A stretch of DNA of 64,000 nt from Phocaeicola sp. GTDB lineage: Bacteria; Bacteroidota; Bacteroidia; Bacteroidales; Bacteroidaceae. The notes below the pieces were generated by a model that was given only the letters and a program-made list of their open reading frames with translations, did no database searches and was not told the DNA's origin. Position numbers and translations under genes: made by a program. Positions 18,077 through 27,720 of this stretch are shown one piece after another. The stretch spans positions 62,001 to 126,000 of the forward strand of contig JALEQJ010000004.1 of the NCBI GenBank assembly GCA_022764505.1, in the 5' to 3' direction. Position 1 is the first letter of the stretch, and the number at the start of each line of letters is the position of its first letter.

Positions 18077-20275
18077 ATGATGATATCCTATAAAAACATT
18101 CTTACTGTGTTATTTCTTATAGCTACTTCATGCACTGCTATAGGAAAGAACTTGGTTTACTATGTCAATCCATTCATAGGAACAGACTATACAGGAAATA
18201 CTTACCCTGGAGCGCAAGTGCCGTTTGGTATGGTGCAATTAAGTCCGGACAACGGGCTACCCGGCTGGGACAGAATTGCAGGCTACTTTTATCCGGACAG
18301 TACCATAGCAGGTTTCAGCCATACACACCTCTCTGGAACCGGAGCAGGAGACCTATATGACATTTCTTTTATGCCGGTAACTCTTCCTTACAAAGAAGCA
18401 GAAGGGGACTTAGGTATCTACTCACGTTTCTCACACCAAGACGAAAGTGCCTATGCAGGTTATTATCAAGTCAGGCTCACAGATTATAATATCAATGTAG
18501 AACTCACTGCCACTCCAAGATGTGGTATTCAGCGATACACCTTCCCAAAAGCAAAAAGTGGCATTTACCTCAATTTGAAAAAAGCGATGAATTGGGATAA
18601 AACAGTGGATACCTATATAGAATTGGTAGATGCTTATACCATTCGTGGCTATCGCTTTTCCGATGGTTGGGCACGTAATCAAAAAGTCTATTTCGTAACT
18701 CGTTTTTCCAAACCTTTCAAGGAAGCTACTACCTTCAAAGAACCTCTACAAGGGGAACAAGGAACAGGATACATTGCTCGCTTTGATTTTGATACAGAAG
18801 AAGGAGAACAGATTGTAGTATCCACAGCTATTTCTGCGGTAAGTATGGAAGGAGCTATGAAAAACCTGCTCTACGAAGCTCCGCATAATAATTTTGATAA
18901 ATACCTTTCTTTGGCTACCAAAGCATGGGAAAAAGAATTGAGCAAAATCCAAATAAAAAGTAAGGATTTTGATAAACTCACTGTTTTTTATACTTCTTTC
19001 TATCGGAGTATGCTGGCTCCTACCCTCTTCAAAGATGTAGATGGACAGTATTATGGAGCAGACTTTAATGTTTATCATGCATTAGGTTGGAATAATTACA
19101 CCACGTTTTCTTTGTGGGATACCTATAGAGTAGCACACCCGCTCTTATTTTTGACACACCCCAAAGAAAGCAGAGATATGGTACTTTCCCTCATAGAGTT
19201 CGGGAAACAAAAAGGACGCTTGCCCGTGTGGAGCTTACACGGCTCGGAAACAGATATGATGCTGGGCTATCATTCTGTGCCTGTTATTGTGAGCCTGCTA
19301 CTAAAAGAAAAAGGAGGATATTCTACAAGAGAAATCTTGAATCTCTGCTTAAAAACCGCCAATTATGACACTTATAGAAACATTGGCGATTATAAAAAAT
19401 TCGGCTATGTTCCCTATGATATAACAGACCCTTACAATTCTGATAACTGGGCACTCTCTAAAACTTTAGAATACGCATACGATGATTATTGCATTGCACG
19501 TTTGGCTGAAAAATTGGGAGAAAAGGAAGTAGCTGAGACTTTCTACAAACGTGCCCAAAACTATCAGAACCTATTCAATAAAAACACCGGTTTCTTCCAA
19601 CCCAAAGACAGTAACGGAGAGTTCATTGAACCTTTTGACCCAGAAGATTACACTCCTTATATTGCGGAAAGCAATGCTTGGCAATACTTATGGTCTGTAC
19701 AGCATGACATAGATGGACTGATGAAACTATTAGGAGGTAAAGAACAGATGGCTAAGCGATTGGATCAAATGTTTACCACAGCTCCTACAGATTCTACTAA
19801 ATTACCTATCTTCAGTACGGGTATGATAGGACAATACGCTCACGGAAATGAGCCCAGTCATCATATACCCTATTTATACAATGCTGTAAGACAACCTTGG
19901 AAAACAGCAGAATACATCAATAAAATTTGTACGGAACTCTACAAAAATACGCCAAGTGGATTATGTGGCAACGAAGATTGTGGGCAAATGTCTGCTTGGT
20001 ATGTATTCAGCAGTATGGGTTTCTATCCCGTAAATCCCGTATCTAATGAGTACGAAATAGGAACTCCACAATTTGAGTCCATTACCCTCAACTTACCTAA
20101 CGGGAAAAAATTTACAGTCCTTGCACACGGACTTAGCAACAGTCATATTTTTATATCAAGAGCATTCTTCAATGGCAAGCGACATAGAAAAAGCACGCTC
20201 ACTTATGAAGAAATACAACAAGGAGGTACATTAGAACTCTTTATGACAGATCGTCCTGGAATTTGCTGGTATTAA
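18077..20275 (+). CDS. GH92 alpha-mannosidase (first copy)
   Basis: Exported exo-alpha-mannosidase of glycoside hydrolase family 92, 732 residues, a calcium-dependent inverting enzyme family that trims alpha-mannose from N-glycans or mannans. The N-terminus is a signal peptide that may carry a lipobox (IATSC, Cys19). The mature protein opens with the family pattern YVNPFIGTDYTGNTYPGA and GFSHTHLSGTGAGD. The catalytic-domain blocks AHGNEPSHH (~589-597) and GNEDCGQMSAW (~629-639) hold the acidic residues expected for catalysis and calcium binding. Linkage specificity (alpha-1,2, 1,3 or other) cannot be assigned from sequence alone. It is the first gene of the cluster GH92-GH92-MFS-GH130 and lies 35 bp before the second copy. 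Confidence 0.93.
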   Translation: MMISYKNILTVLFLIATSCTAIGKNLVYYVNPFIGTDYTGNTYPGAQVPFGMVQLSPDNGLPGWDRIAGYFYPDSTIAGFSHTHLSGTGAGDLYDISFMPVTLPYKEAEGDLGIYSRFSHQDESAYAGYYQVRLTDYNINVELTATPRCGIQRYTFPKAKSGIYLNLKKAMNWDKTVDTYIELVDAYTIRGYRFSDGWARNQKVYFVTRFSKPFKEATTFKEPLQGEQGTGYIARFDFDTEEGEQIVVSTAISAVSMEGAMKNLLYEAPHNNFDKYLSLATKAWEKELSKIQIKSKDFDKLTVFYTSFYRSMLAPTLFKDVDGQYYGADFNVYHALGWNNYTTFSLWDTYRVAHPLLFLTHPKESRDMVLSLIEFGKQKGRLPVWSLHGSETDMMLGYHSVPVIVSLLLKEKGGYSTREILNLCLKTANYDTYRNIGDYKKFGYVPYDITDPYNSDNWALSKTLEYAYDDYCIARLAEKLGEKEVAETFYKRAQNYQNLFNKNTGFFQPKDSNGEFIEPFDPEDYTPYIAESNAWQYLWSVQHDIDGLMKLLGGKEQMAKRLDQMFTTAPTDSTKLPIFSTGMIGQYAHGNEPSHHIPYLYNAVRQPWKTAEYINKICTELYKNTPSGLCGNEDCGQMSAWYVFSSMGFYPVNPVSNEYEIGTPQFESITLNLPNGKKFTVLAHGLSNSHIFISRAFFNGKRHRKSTLTYEEIQQGGTLELFMTDRPGICWY

Positions 20276-20310
20276 CTTCATTATGCACAATATAAAATAC
20301 ATCTCACATC

Positions 20311-22578
20311 ATGAAAAGAATTACTTATACACTCTTCATAGCATTCATTGCTATATTCAGTGCCTGTTCCACAAAGACAGAACAAGCAGAAACTGATTAC
20401 ACAGCATTCGTAGATCCATTCATAGGAACAGATGGACATGGGCATACTTTCCCCGGTGCAGTAGTTCCGCACGGTATGATTCAACCCAGCCCGGACACAC
20501 GCATAGATGGCTGGGACGCTTGCTCCGGTTATCATTACTCGGACAGCACTATCAATGGTTTCTCACAAACCCATGTGAGTGGTACGGGTTGTGCTGATTA
20601 CGGAGATATACTTCTTATGCCAACAGTAGGAGATCAGATCATAAATCCACAAGACCTCACCTCTCAAACGCTGCCCTATGCTTCTACATTCTCTCATAAC
20701 AAAGAAACTGCAGAACCCGGATATTATAATGTATGGTTGGACCGTTACAATGTACTGGCAGAAGTTACAGCTACCAAACGTGCAGCACTCTACAAATTCA
20801 CCTACCCCAAAGATGGTGAAGCAGGTCTAATTTTGGATTTAGACTACTCTATACAACGCCAGAACAATAGAGATATGATCCTTGAAGTGGTAAACGACAC
20901 AGAAATTCGTGGACACAAGGTTACCGGTTATTGGGCATTTGATCAAGTCATCAATTTTCACATTACCTTCTCAGAACCATTTACACACACAATCATAGAA
21001 GACAGCTTATTCACCGAGACCGGTAAACCTTATTTGCGCAAAAAGGCTTTGCTCAAATTCCAAAACCCTGAACCGGGGACTGTGTTTGCCAAAATAGCAG
21101 TATCTGCAGTAGACGTAGAAGGGGCTAAAAAGAACTTGTATGCAGAAATACCAGAATGGGATTTTGATGAGATACGCAAAAATGCCAAAGCAGAATGGAA
21201 TCAATATCTTTCTAAAATAGACATAGAAACAGAAAATAAAGACGAAAAAAAGATTTTCTACACAGCGATGTATCATACAGCTATAGCACCCAATCTCTTT
21301 ACAGACGTAGACGGACGCTACTTAGGTATGAACTTGCAAGCCCAACAAGGAGATGTAAAAAAGCCGATGTACACTATCTTCTCTCTGTGGGATACTTTCC
21401 GTGCTTTACACCCATTGCTCACCATCATTGACCCCGATTTGAATAATGAGCTTATACGCTCTCTCCTTATAAAGAAACAAGAAGGTGGCATCTTCCCTAT
21501 GTGGGAATTGGCAGGGAACTATACCGGTACAATGATAGGCTATCACGCCGTATCACTTGTAGCAGATGCCTACACCAAGGGTATATCTGACTTTGACTTA
21601 AAAGAGGCTTATGAAGCGTGCTTGCGTAGTGCCGAGTATGATACCACAGGTATCAGTTGTCCTCCTGCTGTACTCCCACATCTTATGCCTATGTCCAAAT
21701 ATTATAAGAATACTTTGGGGTACGTACCTTGCGATACAGAAAGCGAAGCTGTAGCGAAAGCCTTGGAATATGCATACGATGACTATTGCATTTCAATCTT
21801 AGCAGAAGCTGTAGGAGATAGTGCAAATGCAAAAAAATACAAAGAACTATCCAAAGCCTATACACACTACTTTGATCCTTCCGTACGATTTATGAGAGGA
21901 AAAAATCTGAAAGGTAAATGGCGCACTCCATTTGATCCACGCTCCTCCAATCACAGATCGGACGATTACTGCGAAGGAAATGCTTGGCAATGGACTTGGT
22001 TTGTACCACACGATGTAGAAGGTTTAGTCCAACTTATGGGAGGAGAAGAAGCCTTCATCAGCAAGCTGGATTCTCTCTTCAAAGCTCCGTCGGAACTCAC
22101 AGGAGAATTGGTTTCTGCCGATATTACAGGGCTGATAGGTCAATATGCGCATGGTAATGAACCCAGCCACCACGTAACTCACTTATACAATTATGTAGGT
22201 ATGCCGTGGGCAACACAAGCATTGGTAGACCAAATCCTACGTGAACAATATCGTGCAAATCCCGATGGTCTAACAGGCAACGAAGATTGCGGACAGATGT
22301 CCGCATGGTACATTATGAATGCTATGGGATTCTATCAGGTAGCACCGGGGAAACCGGTATATTCTATAGGTCGTCCGCTATTCCGGAAGTCCACAATCCA
22401 TCTGAAAGATGGCAAAACATTTACCATAGAGGCACTCAACAACAGCCCTGCCAATAAGTATATAGAAAAGATAGAACTCAATGGTAAAGTACTGAATACA
22501 CCTTTCTTTACACACCAAGATTTAGTAAACGGTGGCAAGTTAGTGCTTACTATGTCTCCTACTCCTTGCAGCTTATAA
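20311..22578 (+). CDS. GH92 alpha-mannosidase (second copy), lipoprotein
   Basis: Second GH92 exo-alpha-mannosidase, 755 residues. The signal peptide ends in a clear lipobox (FSAC, Cys19), so it is probably anchored to the cell envelope. Family blocks FVDPFIGTDGHGHTFPGA, FSQTHVSGTGCADYGD, YAHGNEPSHH (~611-620) and GNEDCGQMSAW (~655-665) are intact. It is clearly homologous to the preceding gene but strongly diverged, so the pair is an old duplication and the two may cleave different mannose linkages. The relative GH92 of the Bacteroides thetaiotaomicron N-glycan locus sits beside a GH130 and a transporter, as here. The gap to the MFS gene is 81 bp. Confidence 0.94.
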   Translation: MKRITYTLFIAFIAIFSACSTKTEQAETDYTAFVDPFIGTDGHGHTFPGAVVPHGMIQPSPDTRIDGWDACSGYHYSDSTINGFSQTHVSGTGCADYGDILLMPTVGDQIINPQDLTSQTLPYASTFSHNKETAEPGYYNVWLDRYNVLAEVTATKRAALYKFTYPKDGEAGLILDLDYSIQRQNNRDMILEVVNDTEIRGHKVTGYWAFDQVINFHITFSEPFTHTIIEDSLFTETGKPYLRKKALLKFQNPEPGTVFAKIAVSAVDVEGAKKNLYAEIPEWDFDEIRKNAKAEWNQYLSKIDIETENKDEKKIFYTAMYHTAIAPNLFTDVDGRYLGMNLQAQQGDVKKPMYTIFSLWDTFRALHPLLTIIDPDLNNELIRSLLIKKQEGGIFPMWELAGNYTGTMIGYHAVSLVADAYTKGISDFDLKEAYEACLRSAEYDTTGISCPPAVLPHLMPMSKYYKNTLGYVPCDTESEAVAKALEYAYDDYCISILAEAVGDSANAKKYKELSKAYTHYFDPSVRFMRGKNLKGKWRTPFDPRSSNHRSDDYCEGNAWQWTWFVPHDVEGLVQLMGGEEAFISKLDSLFKAPSELTGELVSADITGLIGQYAHGNEPSHHVTHLYNYVGMPWATQALVDQILREQYRANPDGLTGNEDCGQMSAWYIMNAMGFYQVAPGKPVYSIGRPLFRKSTIHLKDGKTFTIEALNNSPANKYIEKIELNGKVLNTPFFTHQDLVNGGKLVLTMSPTPCSL

Positions 22579-22659
22579 TATCAAACTATAACAGATGGAA
22601 GTGTTTGGCGTTCAACCTTACACTCCATCTTTTTTATGTAATAAACTCTCAAATATTCA

Positions 22660-23994
22660 ATGGCACAGACACAATACAGATCTCCTATCACTTGGATTCC
22701 GACCTCTTATTTCGCTATGGGGCTTCCATTTGTAGTCATAAATATGGTTATTTCCATTATGTACAGTCGTATGGGCGTATCGGACGAGGTAATTACTCGC
22801 TGGACTTCCCTACTTATTCTACCTTGGACACTTAAACCATTGTGGAGTCCTTTTTTGGAAATCTACAAAACAAAGAAGTACTTCGTGGTCCTAACACAAC
22901 TCATATCGGGTGTTACTTTCGGGATTGTAGCATTGTGCTTACATCTGCCTCATTACTTTGCCATATCATTGGCATTGTTTGCCATCATAGCTTTTAGTGG
23001 TGCGACCCACGATGTAGCCTGCGATGGTGTATATATGGGTGTATTAAGTCCCAAAGAGCAATCCAAATACATCGGTTGGCAAGGTGCTTTTTATAACATT
23101 GCAAAAATCGTTGCCACAGGAGGTTTGCTCTACTTAGCAGGCGTACTCATAGAACAGTTTTCCGATGGTACACCGGAAGGTACACAAGCCATCACGCCTC
23201 AAGTATGGAGTTATATTATGGGGTTGATAGCAAGTATCTTTATAGCAATAGGTGTATACCACATCTTTTTCTTACCCACCCCTCCTTCCAAGTCCAAAGA
23301 AGTACATACTGCCAGCCAAGTGATGGCTGAACTAAAAAACTCATTGGTAGGCTTCTTCAAGAAGAAACACATCGCTTATTACATTTGTTTCATATTCCTC
23401 TACAGATTGGCAGAAGGATTTGCTGTAAAAATTGTACCACTTTTCCTTCTGGCAGAGAGAGCCAATGGAGGGCTGGGACTAAATGAAAAGGAAATCGGGA
23501 TTTACTTAGGAAGCTATGGATCGGCAGCCTTTGTAGTAGGTTCATTGCTGGCTGGCTATTACATCTCTGCCAAGGGATTAAAGAACACATTGTTCAAATT
23601 GTGTGCTTGTTTCAATATCCCCTTTGCAGTATATGCTTACTTTGCGGTATTCCAACCCACCAATGAATGGCTCATAGCGGGGGGAATTATTTTTGAATAC
23701 TTCGGATATGGATTCGGCTTTGTAGGGTTATCCTTGTTTATGATGCAACAAATAGCACCGGGAGAACAGCAAATGGCACACTATGCGTTTGCTTCGGGCA
23801 TTATGAATTTGGGAGTAATGATACCGGGATCAATCAGTGGAGATCTTTGTAAAGTCTTTGCAGAAATGTTTGATATGCCGGGAGGTTATGCACCTTTCTT
23901 CATATTTGTACTCATAGCCTGCATTCCTGCCTTCTTTATTACCTATTTTATTCCTTTCAGTTACGACGACAAAGGAAACTCATTACTTAAATAA
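22660..23994 (+). CDS. MFS sugar transporter of the mannoside cluster
   Basis: Inner-membrane major facilitator of 444 residues with about twelve hydrophobic segments and a short cytoplasmic loop in the middle ([13 protein letters not shown]). Its opening, [20 protein letters not shown], and the motif [15 protein letters not shown] resemble AmpG-like permeases. Lying between GH92 and GH130 genes, it most likely imports the disaccharide left after alpha-mannose removal, probably Man-beta-1,4-GlcNAc, for cytoplasmic phosphorolysis; this is inference from the order of genes in the known Bacteroides N-glycan core locus. AmpG-type muropeptide import is a less likely alternative. It starts 81 bp after the second GH92 and ends 31 bp before GH130. 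Confidence 0.85.
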   Translation: MAQTQYRSPITWIPTSYFAMGLPFVVINMVISIMYSRMGVSDEVITRWTSLLILPWTLKPLWSPFLEIYKTKKYFVVLTQLISGVTFGIVALCLHLPHYFAISLALFAIIAFSGATHDVACDGVYMGVLSPKEQSKYIGWQGAFYNIAKIVATGGLLYLAGVLIEQFSDGTPEGTQAITPQVWSYIMGLIASIFIAIGVYHIFFLPTPPSKSKEVHTASQVMAELKNSLVGFFKKKHIAYYICFIFLYRLAEGFAVKIVPLFLLAERANGGLGLNEKEIGIYLGSYGSAAFVVGSLLAGYYISAKGLKNTLFKLCACFNIPFAVYAYFAVFQPTNEWLIAGGIIFEYFGYGFGFVGLSLFMMQQIAPGEQQMAHYAFASGIMNLGVMIPGSISGDLCKVFAEMFDMPGGYAPFFIFVLIACIPAFFITYFIPFSYDDKGNSLLK

Positions 23995-24025
23995 AATTTT
24001 ATTTCATCACAAAATACATCTACTT

Positions 24026-25009
24026 ATGGAAGAAAAAACAATGTGCCCTGTAGCACTTATGCCTTGGGAAGAAAAACCACAAGGTTGCAAAGAACCAATG
24101 TGGCGTTATAGTCAAAACCCTATTATAGATCGCTACGCAATCCCTACTTCAAACAGCATCTTCAATAGTGCTGTAGTTCCTTTCGGCGATGGTTTCGCAG
24201 GAGTATTTCGTTGCGACAACAAAGCCGTTCAAATGAATATCTTCGCAGGCTTTAGCAAAGATGGTATTCACTGGGATATAGAACACGAGCCTATCCGTTT
24301 CAAAGCCGGGAATACAGAAATGATAGAGTCCGAATATAAATACGACCCACGTGTAACTTGGATAGAAGACCGTTATTGGATTTCTTGGTGCAATGGTTAT
24401 CACGGTCCCACTATAGGTTTGGCTTATACCTTTGATTTCAAAGAGTTTTTCCAATGCGAAAATGCTTTCCTGCCTTTCAATAGAAATGGCGTTTTATTTC
24501 CCCAAAAAATAAATGGTAAGTACGCTATGCTCAGTCGCCCAAGCGACAATGGTCATACACCCTTTGGCGATATATACCTCAGCTATAGTCCGGATATGAA
24601 ATACTGGGGAGAGCACCGCTGTGTTATGAAAGTAACTCCATTCCCGGAAAGTGCTTGGCAATGCACCAAGATAGGAGCAGGCTCTGTTCCTTTCCTCACC
24701 AAAGAAGGTTGGCTTATGTTCTATCACGGTGTCATCAATACTTGCAATGGCTTCCGTTATTCTATGGGTGCCGCTATTCTGGACAAAGAAAATCCGGAAA
24801 AGGTACTCTACAGAACACGTCCCTATCTGCTCGCCCCTGCGATGCCTTACGAACTGGCAGGCGATGTACCTAACGTAGTATTCCCTTGTGCCGCTGTACA
24901 AGACGGCAAGCGTGTAGCAGTATATTACGGTGCAGCAGATACTGTAGTAGGTATGGCATTCGGTTATATAGACGAAATCATAGATTTCATCAAAGCGAAC
25001 TCATTCTAA
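24026..25009 (+). CDS. GH130 beta-mannoside phosphorylase
   Basis: Cytoplasmic phosphorylase of family GH130, 327 residues, with no signal peptide. Members release alpha-mannose 1-phosphate from beta-mannosides using phosphate. The five-bladed propeller repeats are recognisable, and the catalytic Asp is expected at Asp107 in YKYDPRVTW. The His and Arg residues of the phosphate site should be those near FYHGV and [13 protein letters not shown]. In a GH92-GH92-MFS-GH130 context the best guess is beta-1,4-mannosyl-N-acetylglucosamine phosphorylase, which acts on the N-glycan core disaccharide; mannosylglucose or mannobiose phosphorylase are alternatives. It ends the cluster at the terminator 25049-25083. 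No SusC/SusD pair is present in the window. Confidence 0.88.
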   Translation: MEEKTMCPVALMPWEEKPQGCKEPMWRYSQNPIIDRYAIPTSNSIFNSAVVPFGDGFAGVFRCDNKAVQMNIFAGFSKDGIHWDIEHEPIRFKAGNTEMIESEYKYDPRVTWIEDRYWISWCNGYHGPTIGLAYTFDFKEFFQCENAFLPFNRNGVLFPQKINGKYAMLSRPSDNGHTPFGDIYLSYSPDMKYWGEHRCVMKVTPFPESAWQCTKIGAGSVPFLTKEGWLMFYHGVINTCNGFRYSMGAAILDKENPEKVLYRTRPYLLAPAMPYELAGDVPNVVFPCAAVQDGKRVAVYYGAADTVVGMAFGYIDEIIDFIKANSF

Positions 25010-25048
25010 GCGGATTTCTGCCTACAAAGGCAAAAGAAAATAATACAA

Positions 25049-25083
25049 GAGGGTGTATCAAATATGTATTTTGATACACCCTC
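25049..25083 (+). terminator. Terminator of the mannoside cluster
   Basis: Inverted repeat GAGGGTGTATCA (25049-25060) and TGATACACCCTC (25072-25083), extended by A/T pairs inside, followed by GTTCTTTTAT. It lies 39 bp after the GH130 stop. Confidence 0.85.
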
Positions 25084-25102
25084 GTTCTTTTATCCTATCA
25101 TT

Positions 25103-25205
25103 TGAAATCTCTGTTTTGTACTTAAGTTTACGTAAACCTCCACTATGGTTTATATAAACTTCCATTGCGGTTTATGTAAACTGTGGTACGAAATAGAGAT
25201 ATTCA
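25103..25205. mobile_element. MITE-like element with TIRs and three 22-bp-pitch palindromes (copy 1)
   Basis: About 103 bp bounded by imperfect terminal inverted repeats: TGAAATCTCTGTTTTGTAC at the left (25103-25121) and the complement of TGAATATCTCTATTTCGTAC at the right (25186-25205). Inside, palindromes GTTTACGTAAAC (25126), GTTTATATAAAC (25148) and GTTTATGTAAAC (25170) are exactly 22 bp apart. A second copy at 47509-47612 matches it across the whole length and a further ~20-40 bp downstream. No transposase is in the window. Target-site duplications are not obvious. Confidence 0.75.
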
Positions 25206-25286
25206 TATTAACCAGCCTTGAATAGAAAATAAGTTTTCAAAATTTTCTTAGCACAATACCTATGGCATTGTTTTAATGCGTATCAT

Positions 25287-25439
25287 AGGCAGGGTTCTAC
25301 GCTTCACTCCGAACTCCTGCCCTACCAACAGCAAATCCCCGATGGGGATTCCTTACTCAAACGCTATCCTGCAAAAATAACACCGTAGGTGTTATGCTTT
25401 TATTAGGGCAGGGTTAGAAACGAAGTGATAACCCTGTCT
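25287..25439. repeat. REP/BIME-like composite palindromic element
   Basis: Four palindromes in ~150 bp: AGGCAGGGTTC...GAACTCCTGCCCT (25287-25323), AATCCCCGATGGGGATT (25334-25350), AACACCGTAGGTGTT (25379-25393) and AGGGCAGGGTTA...TAACCCTGTCT (25405-25439). The first and last are homologous in inverted orientation, including their loops (CGCTTCACT against the complement of CGAAGTGA), so the element is a pair of facing REP-like units. Such repeats in other bacteria are mobilised by TnpA-REP (RAYT) proteins; none is encoded here. Together with the MITE-like element it fills most of the 686-bp gap 25010-25695. The stretch 25440-25650 holds nothing recognisable. Confidence 0.7.
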
Positions 25440-25656
25440 GTATGTATCTCACCATCACCAACCCCATGGGGGGGTGTGTTAAGAGTTAAGAAATCGGGAA
25501 TTAACAATAGCATCATCTCTACTTATTTCCTTGGCACTATCAAGAAAAATAGAGTTGAAGGAAAGGAGATGAGATGTTCCTCTACAATCAAGAAAGAAAA
25601 TACACCCGCCTTACAAGGAAAGAAGCGTAGTACAAGGATATTCTACCGGAACTTCT

Positions 25657-25664
25657 TAATTTTG
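25657..25664 (+). promoter_or_regulatory. Predicted -7 box of the NYN-like/DUF5715/truA/folC operon
   Basis: TAATTTTG matches TAnnTTTG and lies 31 bp before the ATG at 25696. A -33 TTTG is not clear. Confidence 0.5.
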
Positions 25665-25695
25665 CAAAATTCTTAGACATCAGTATCAACTCACA

Positions 25696-26274
25696 ATGGA
25701 GATAAAAGATAAATTCACCTCTCAAGTATTACTCATTGACGCAGGATATATAGACAGAGTAGCCACAGATTTACGCCGGCATTTTTCTACACATATAGGT
25801 CGCCCACTTCCTCCCGTAGATTTGTCTGTCTTATTGGAATGCTTAGCATTAGATGCAGGTTTCCATAAAGAAGGCAGCAAACTACAAGTGATTTTCCTCT
25901 ATGAGGACAATGCCAAGGTATTAAAAAACTGTACTCCAGCCTCCTTGGACACAGCACTAAATAATGTAGCGTTTCAAGGCAAATACAGTGAATTTCTACT
26001 TTCCTCTTTTCCTACCAATGACTTGGTAGGGATAGAATCCCTCTACCAAGATATGCTACAGGTAATAGCCAATGCCGCAGAGGTAAAAGAATTGCTCATC
26101 ATTCCGCACGAACAGCAGTATCTACCCTACTTGTGGACTGATATAGAACAGATAGCCAAAGACAAAAAAGTAATTTTATTCGGTATGAATCCTCCCACAG
26201 AACAGCAAGTATCTTTTGAGATGTTAGGCTTTTCCGTTCTACGAGCATTGGGTGTCTCTCCTTCTGAAATTTAA
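25696..26274 (+). CDS. Uncharacterised NYN-like protein
   Basis: Cytoplasmic protein of 192 residues that I do not recognise with certainty; a Bacteroidales family of unknown function (possibly DUF6621) fits from memory. Features seen: a first strand with an acidic residue, VLLIDAGYID (Asp15), alternating strands and helices (LQVIFLYEDN, ELLIIPHEQQYLPYL, KVILFGMNPP) and a C-terminal helix. This resembles the Rossmann-like NYN/PIN nuclease or vWA-type fold, but a full set of catalytic acids is not evident. It is the first gene of an operon with DUF5715 (gap 2 bp), truA and folC. No function is assigned. Confidence 0.55.
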   Translation: MEIKDKFTSQVLLIDAGYIDRVATDLRRHFSTHIGRPLPPVDLSVLLECLALDAGFHKEGSKLQVIFLYEDNAKVLKNCTPASLDTALNNVAFQGKYSEFLLSSFPTNDLVGIESLYQDMLQVIANAAEVKELLIIPHEQQYLPYLWTDIEQIAKDKKVILFGMNPPTEQQVSFEMLGFSVLRALGVSPSEI

Positions 26275-26276
26275 GT

Positions 26277-26972
26277 ATGAATATAAGACGCTACATACAT
26301 AAAAGAAATACAAGGTTACTACTTGTTATTGCAGTATTAGTAGGTATAGTAGGATTGGTCTATTGGCTCTCTCCTACCCGGAAAACAGGCTACCAATACA
26401 ATTCTCCACGCAATATAAAAGGTGTGTACAGCTATAAACAAGTATTCAATGATCTCAATGAAGTGCAACTGCTCTCTGCTCAGAAGTATGGTATCTCTCC
26501 TAATGCCAACATAGAGGCACTGAAGAAGAGTGAACGCCTACAGGAAATAGTTTCTTGCGAAGATTTCGTAGTAGATTCTCTCACACATTCTTCTCCTTAC
26601 TTGGTACCACGTGCCAAGAATTTACTGCACGACATAGGTAAGAATTTCCTTGATTCCCTATCCAGCAAAGGACTCAATCCCAATAAAATCATTGTTACTT
26701 CTGTGCTTCGCACCACAGATCATATCAAGAGGCTACGCACACAGAACGTAAATGCCAGTCAAAATTCTGCACATATCTATGCCACTACTTTTGATATATC
26801 TTGGAGACGTTTTCAGTACCTGCCACAGGTAGAACAGATGCAAATGGAGCCTGTAAGTGCAGACACCCTCAAAATGGTATTGGCAGAAGTATTGAACGAT
26901 CTTAGAACAGCAGGACGTTGCTACGTAAAACACGAGGCAAAACAAGCTTGTTTTCATATCACAGTAAGATAA
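26277..26972 (+). CDS. DUF5715 family, membrane-anchored M15-like peptidase
   Basis: Envelope protein of 231 residues with an N-terminal anchor (basic start, hydrophobic helix ~13-31) and a periplasmic domain. The domain carries the pattern of M15/DUF5715 zinc peptidases, which act on peptidoglycan cross-links: [13 protein letters not shown] near residue 142, [12 protein letters not shown] (His and Asp zinc ligands near 162 and 169) and the terminal CFHIT histidine. The usual SxHxxGxAxD is changed to [10 protein letters not shown]. It begins 2 bp after the NYN-like gene and ends 1 bp before truA, so they share a message. The role, probably cell-wall remodelling, is inferred. Confidence 0.75.
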   Translation: MNIRRYIHKRNTRLLLVIAVLVGIVGLVYWLSPTRKTGYQYNSPRNIKGVYSYKQVFNDLNEVQLLSAQKYGISPNANIEALKKSERLQEIVSCEDFVVDSLTHSSPYLVPRAKNLLHDIGKNFLDSLSSKGLNPNKIIVTSVLRTTDHIKRLRTQNVNASQNSAHIYATTFDISWRRFQYLPQVEQMQMEPVSADTLKMVLAEVLNDLRTAGRCYVKHEAKQACFHITVR

Positions 26973-26973
26973 T

Positions 26974-27720
26974 ATGCGCTATTTCATCTATTTGGATTTT
27001 GATGGTGCCAAATATCACGGTTGGCAGATACAGCCCAATGGCAATAGTGTGCAGGCAGAATTGGAAAAAGCACTGTTCACCATTTTGCGCACAGAAACAC
27101 CTATTACCGGGGCAGGAAGAACAGATGCAGGCGTACACGCCCGGCTTATGGTAGCGCATTTTGATGGCGAAGTAGCAGACTGCACTCTACTCGCAGACAA
27201 GCTCAACAGGCTCTTGCCTCCGGATATTTCTATTCACCGGATAGTGGAAGTGCAAACCACAGCACACGCACGTTTTGACGCTCTCTATAGAACTTACGAA
27301 TATCATATAACGCTGCGCAAAGACCCTTTCAGCAGAAACTATAGCACACGAGTATACCATCATTTGGACTTTTCACTGATGAACCAAGCGGCAGAAATAC
27401 TGAAAGAATATACAGACTTCACCAGTTTCAGTAAACTGCACACTGATGTAAAAACCAATAATTGTGAAGTGGTGTATGCGCTCTGGAGTGAGAAGAGCAA
27501 CAACGAATGGGTGTTCACCATCACCGCCAATAGATTCCTACGAAATATGGTAAGAAGCATAGTAGGAACGCTCTTTGAAGTAGGGAAAGGTAAACTCTCC
27601 CTCACAGATTTTAGAAAAATAATAGAAGCCAAAGACCGAGGCAAAGCGGGTTCATCTGCTCCGGCTACAGGATTATATCTTTGCGATATAGGCTATCCAT
27701 CAGAAGTATTCAAGTTATGA
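26974..27720 (+). CDS. truA: tRNA pseudouridine(38-40) synthase
   Basis: Modifies uridines 38-40 in the anticodon stem-loop of many tRNAs. It has 248 residues, a normal length. The catalytic aspartate is Asp51 in [11 protein letters not shown], and other family blocks are [15 protein letters not shown] near 90 and [21 protein letters not shown] near 187. It begins 1 bp after the DUF5715 gene, and its stop overlaps the ATG of folC (ATGA), so translation of the two is coupled. Confidence 0.97.
   Translation: MRYFIYLDFDGAKYHGWQIQPNGNSVQAELEKALFTILRTETPITGAGRTDAGVHARLMVAHFDGEVADCTLLADKLNRLLPPDISIHRIVEVQTTAHARFDALYRTYEYHITLRKDPFSRNYSTRVYHHLDFSLMNQAAEILKEYTDFTSFSKLHTDVKTNNCEVVYALWSEKSNNEWVFTITANRFLRNMVRSIVGTLFEVGKGKLSLTDFRKIIEAKDRGKAGSSAPATGLYLCDIGYPSEVFKL

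Noticed and set aside
18077-22578. The two GH92 genes as a recent tandem duplication
   Set aside because: They share motifs but differ through most of their length and in their N-terminal signals, so the duplication is old or they were acquired separately.
25425-25676. 83-codon plus-strand frame in the 25-kb intergenic region
   Set aside because: It overlaps the REP-like element, has a biased composition and no family resemblance, and the real operon promoter lies inside its 3' end.
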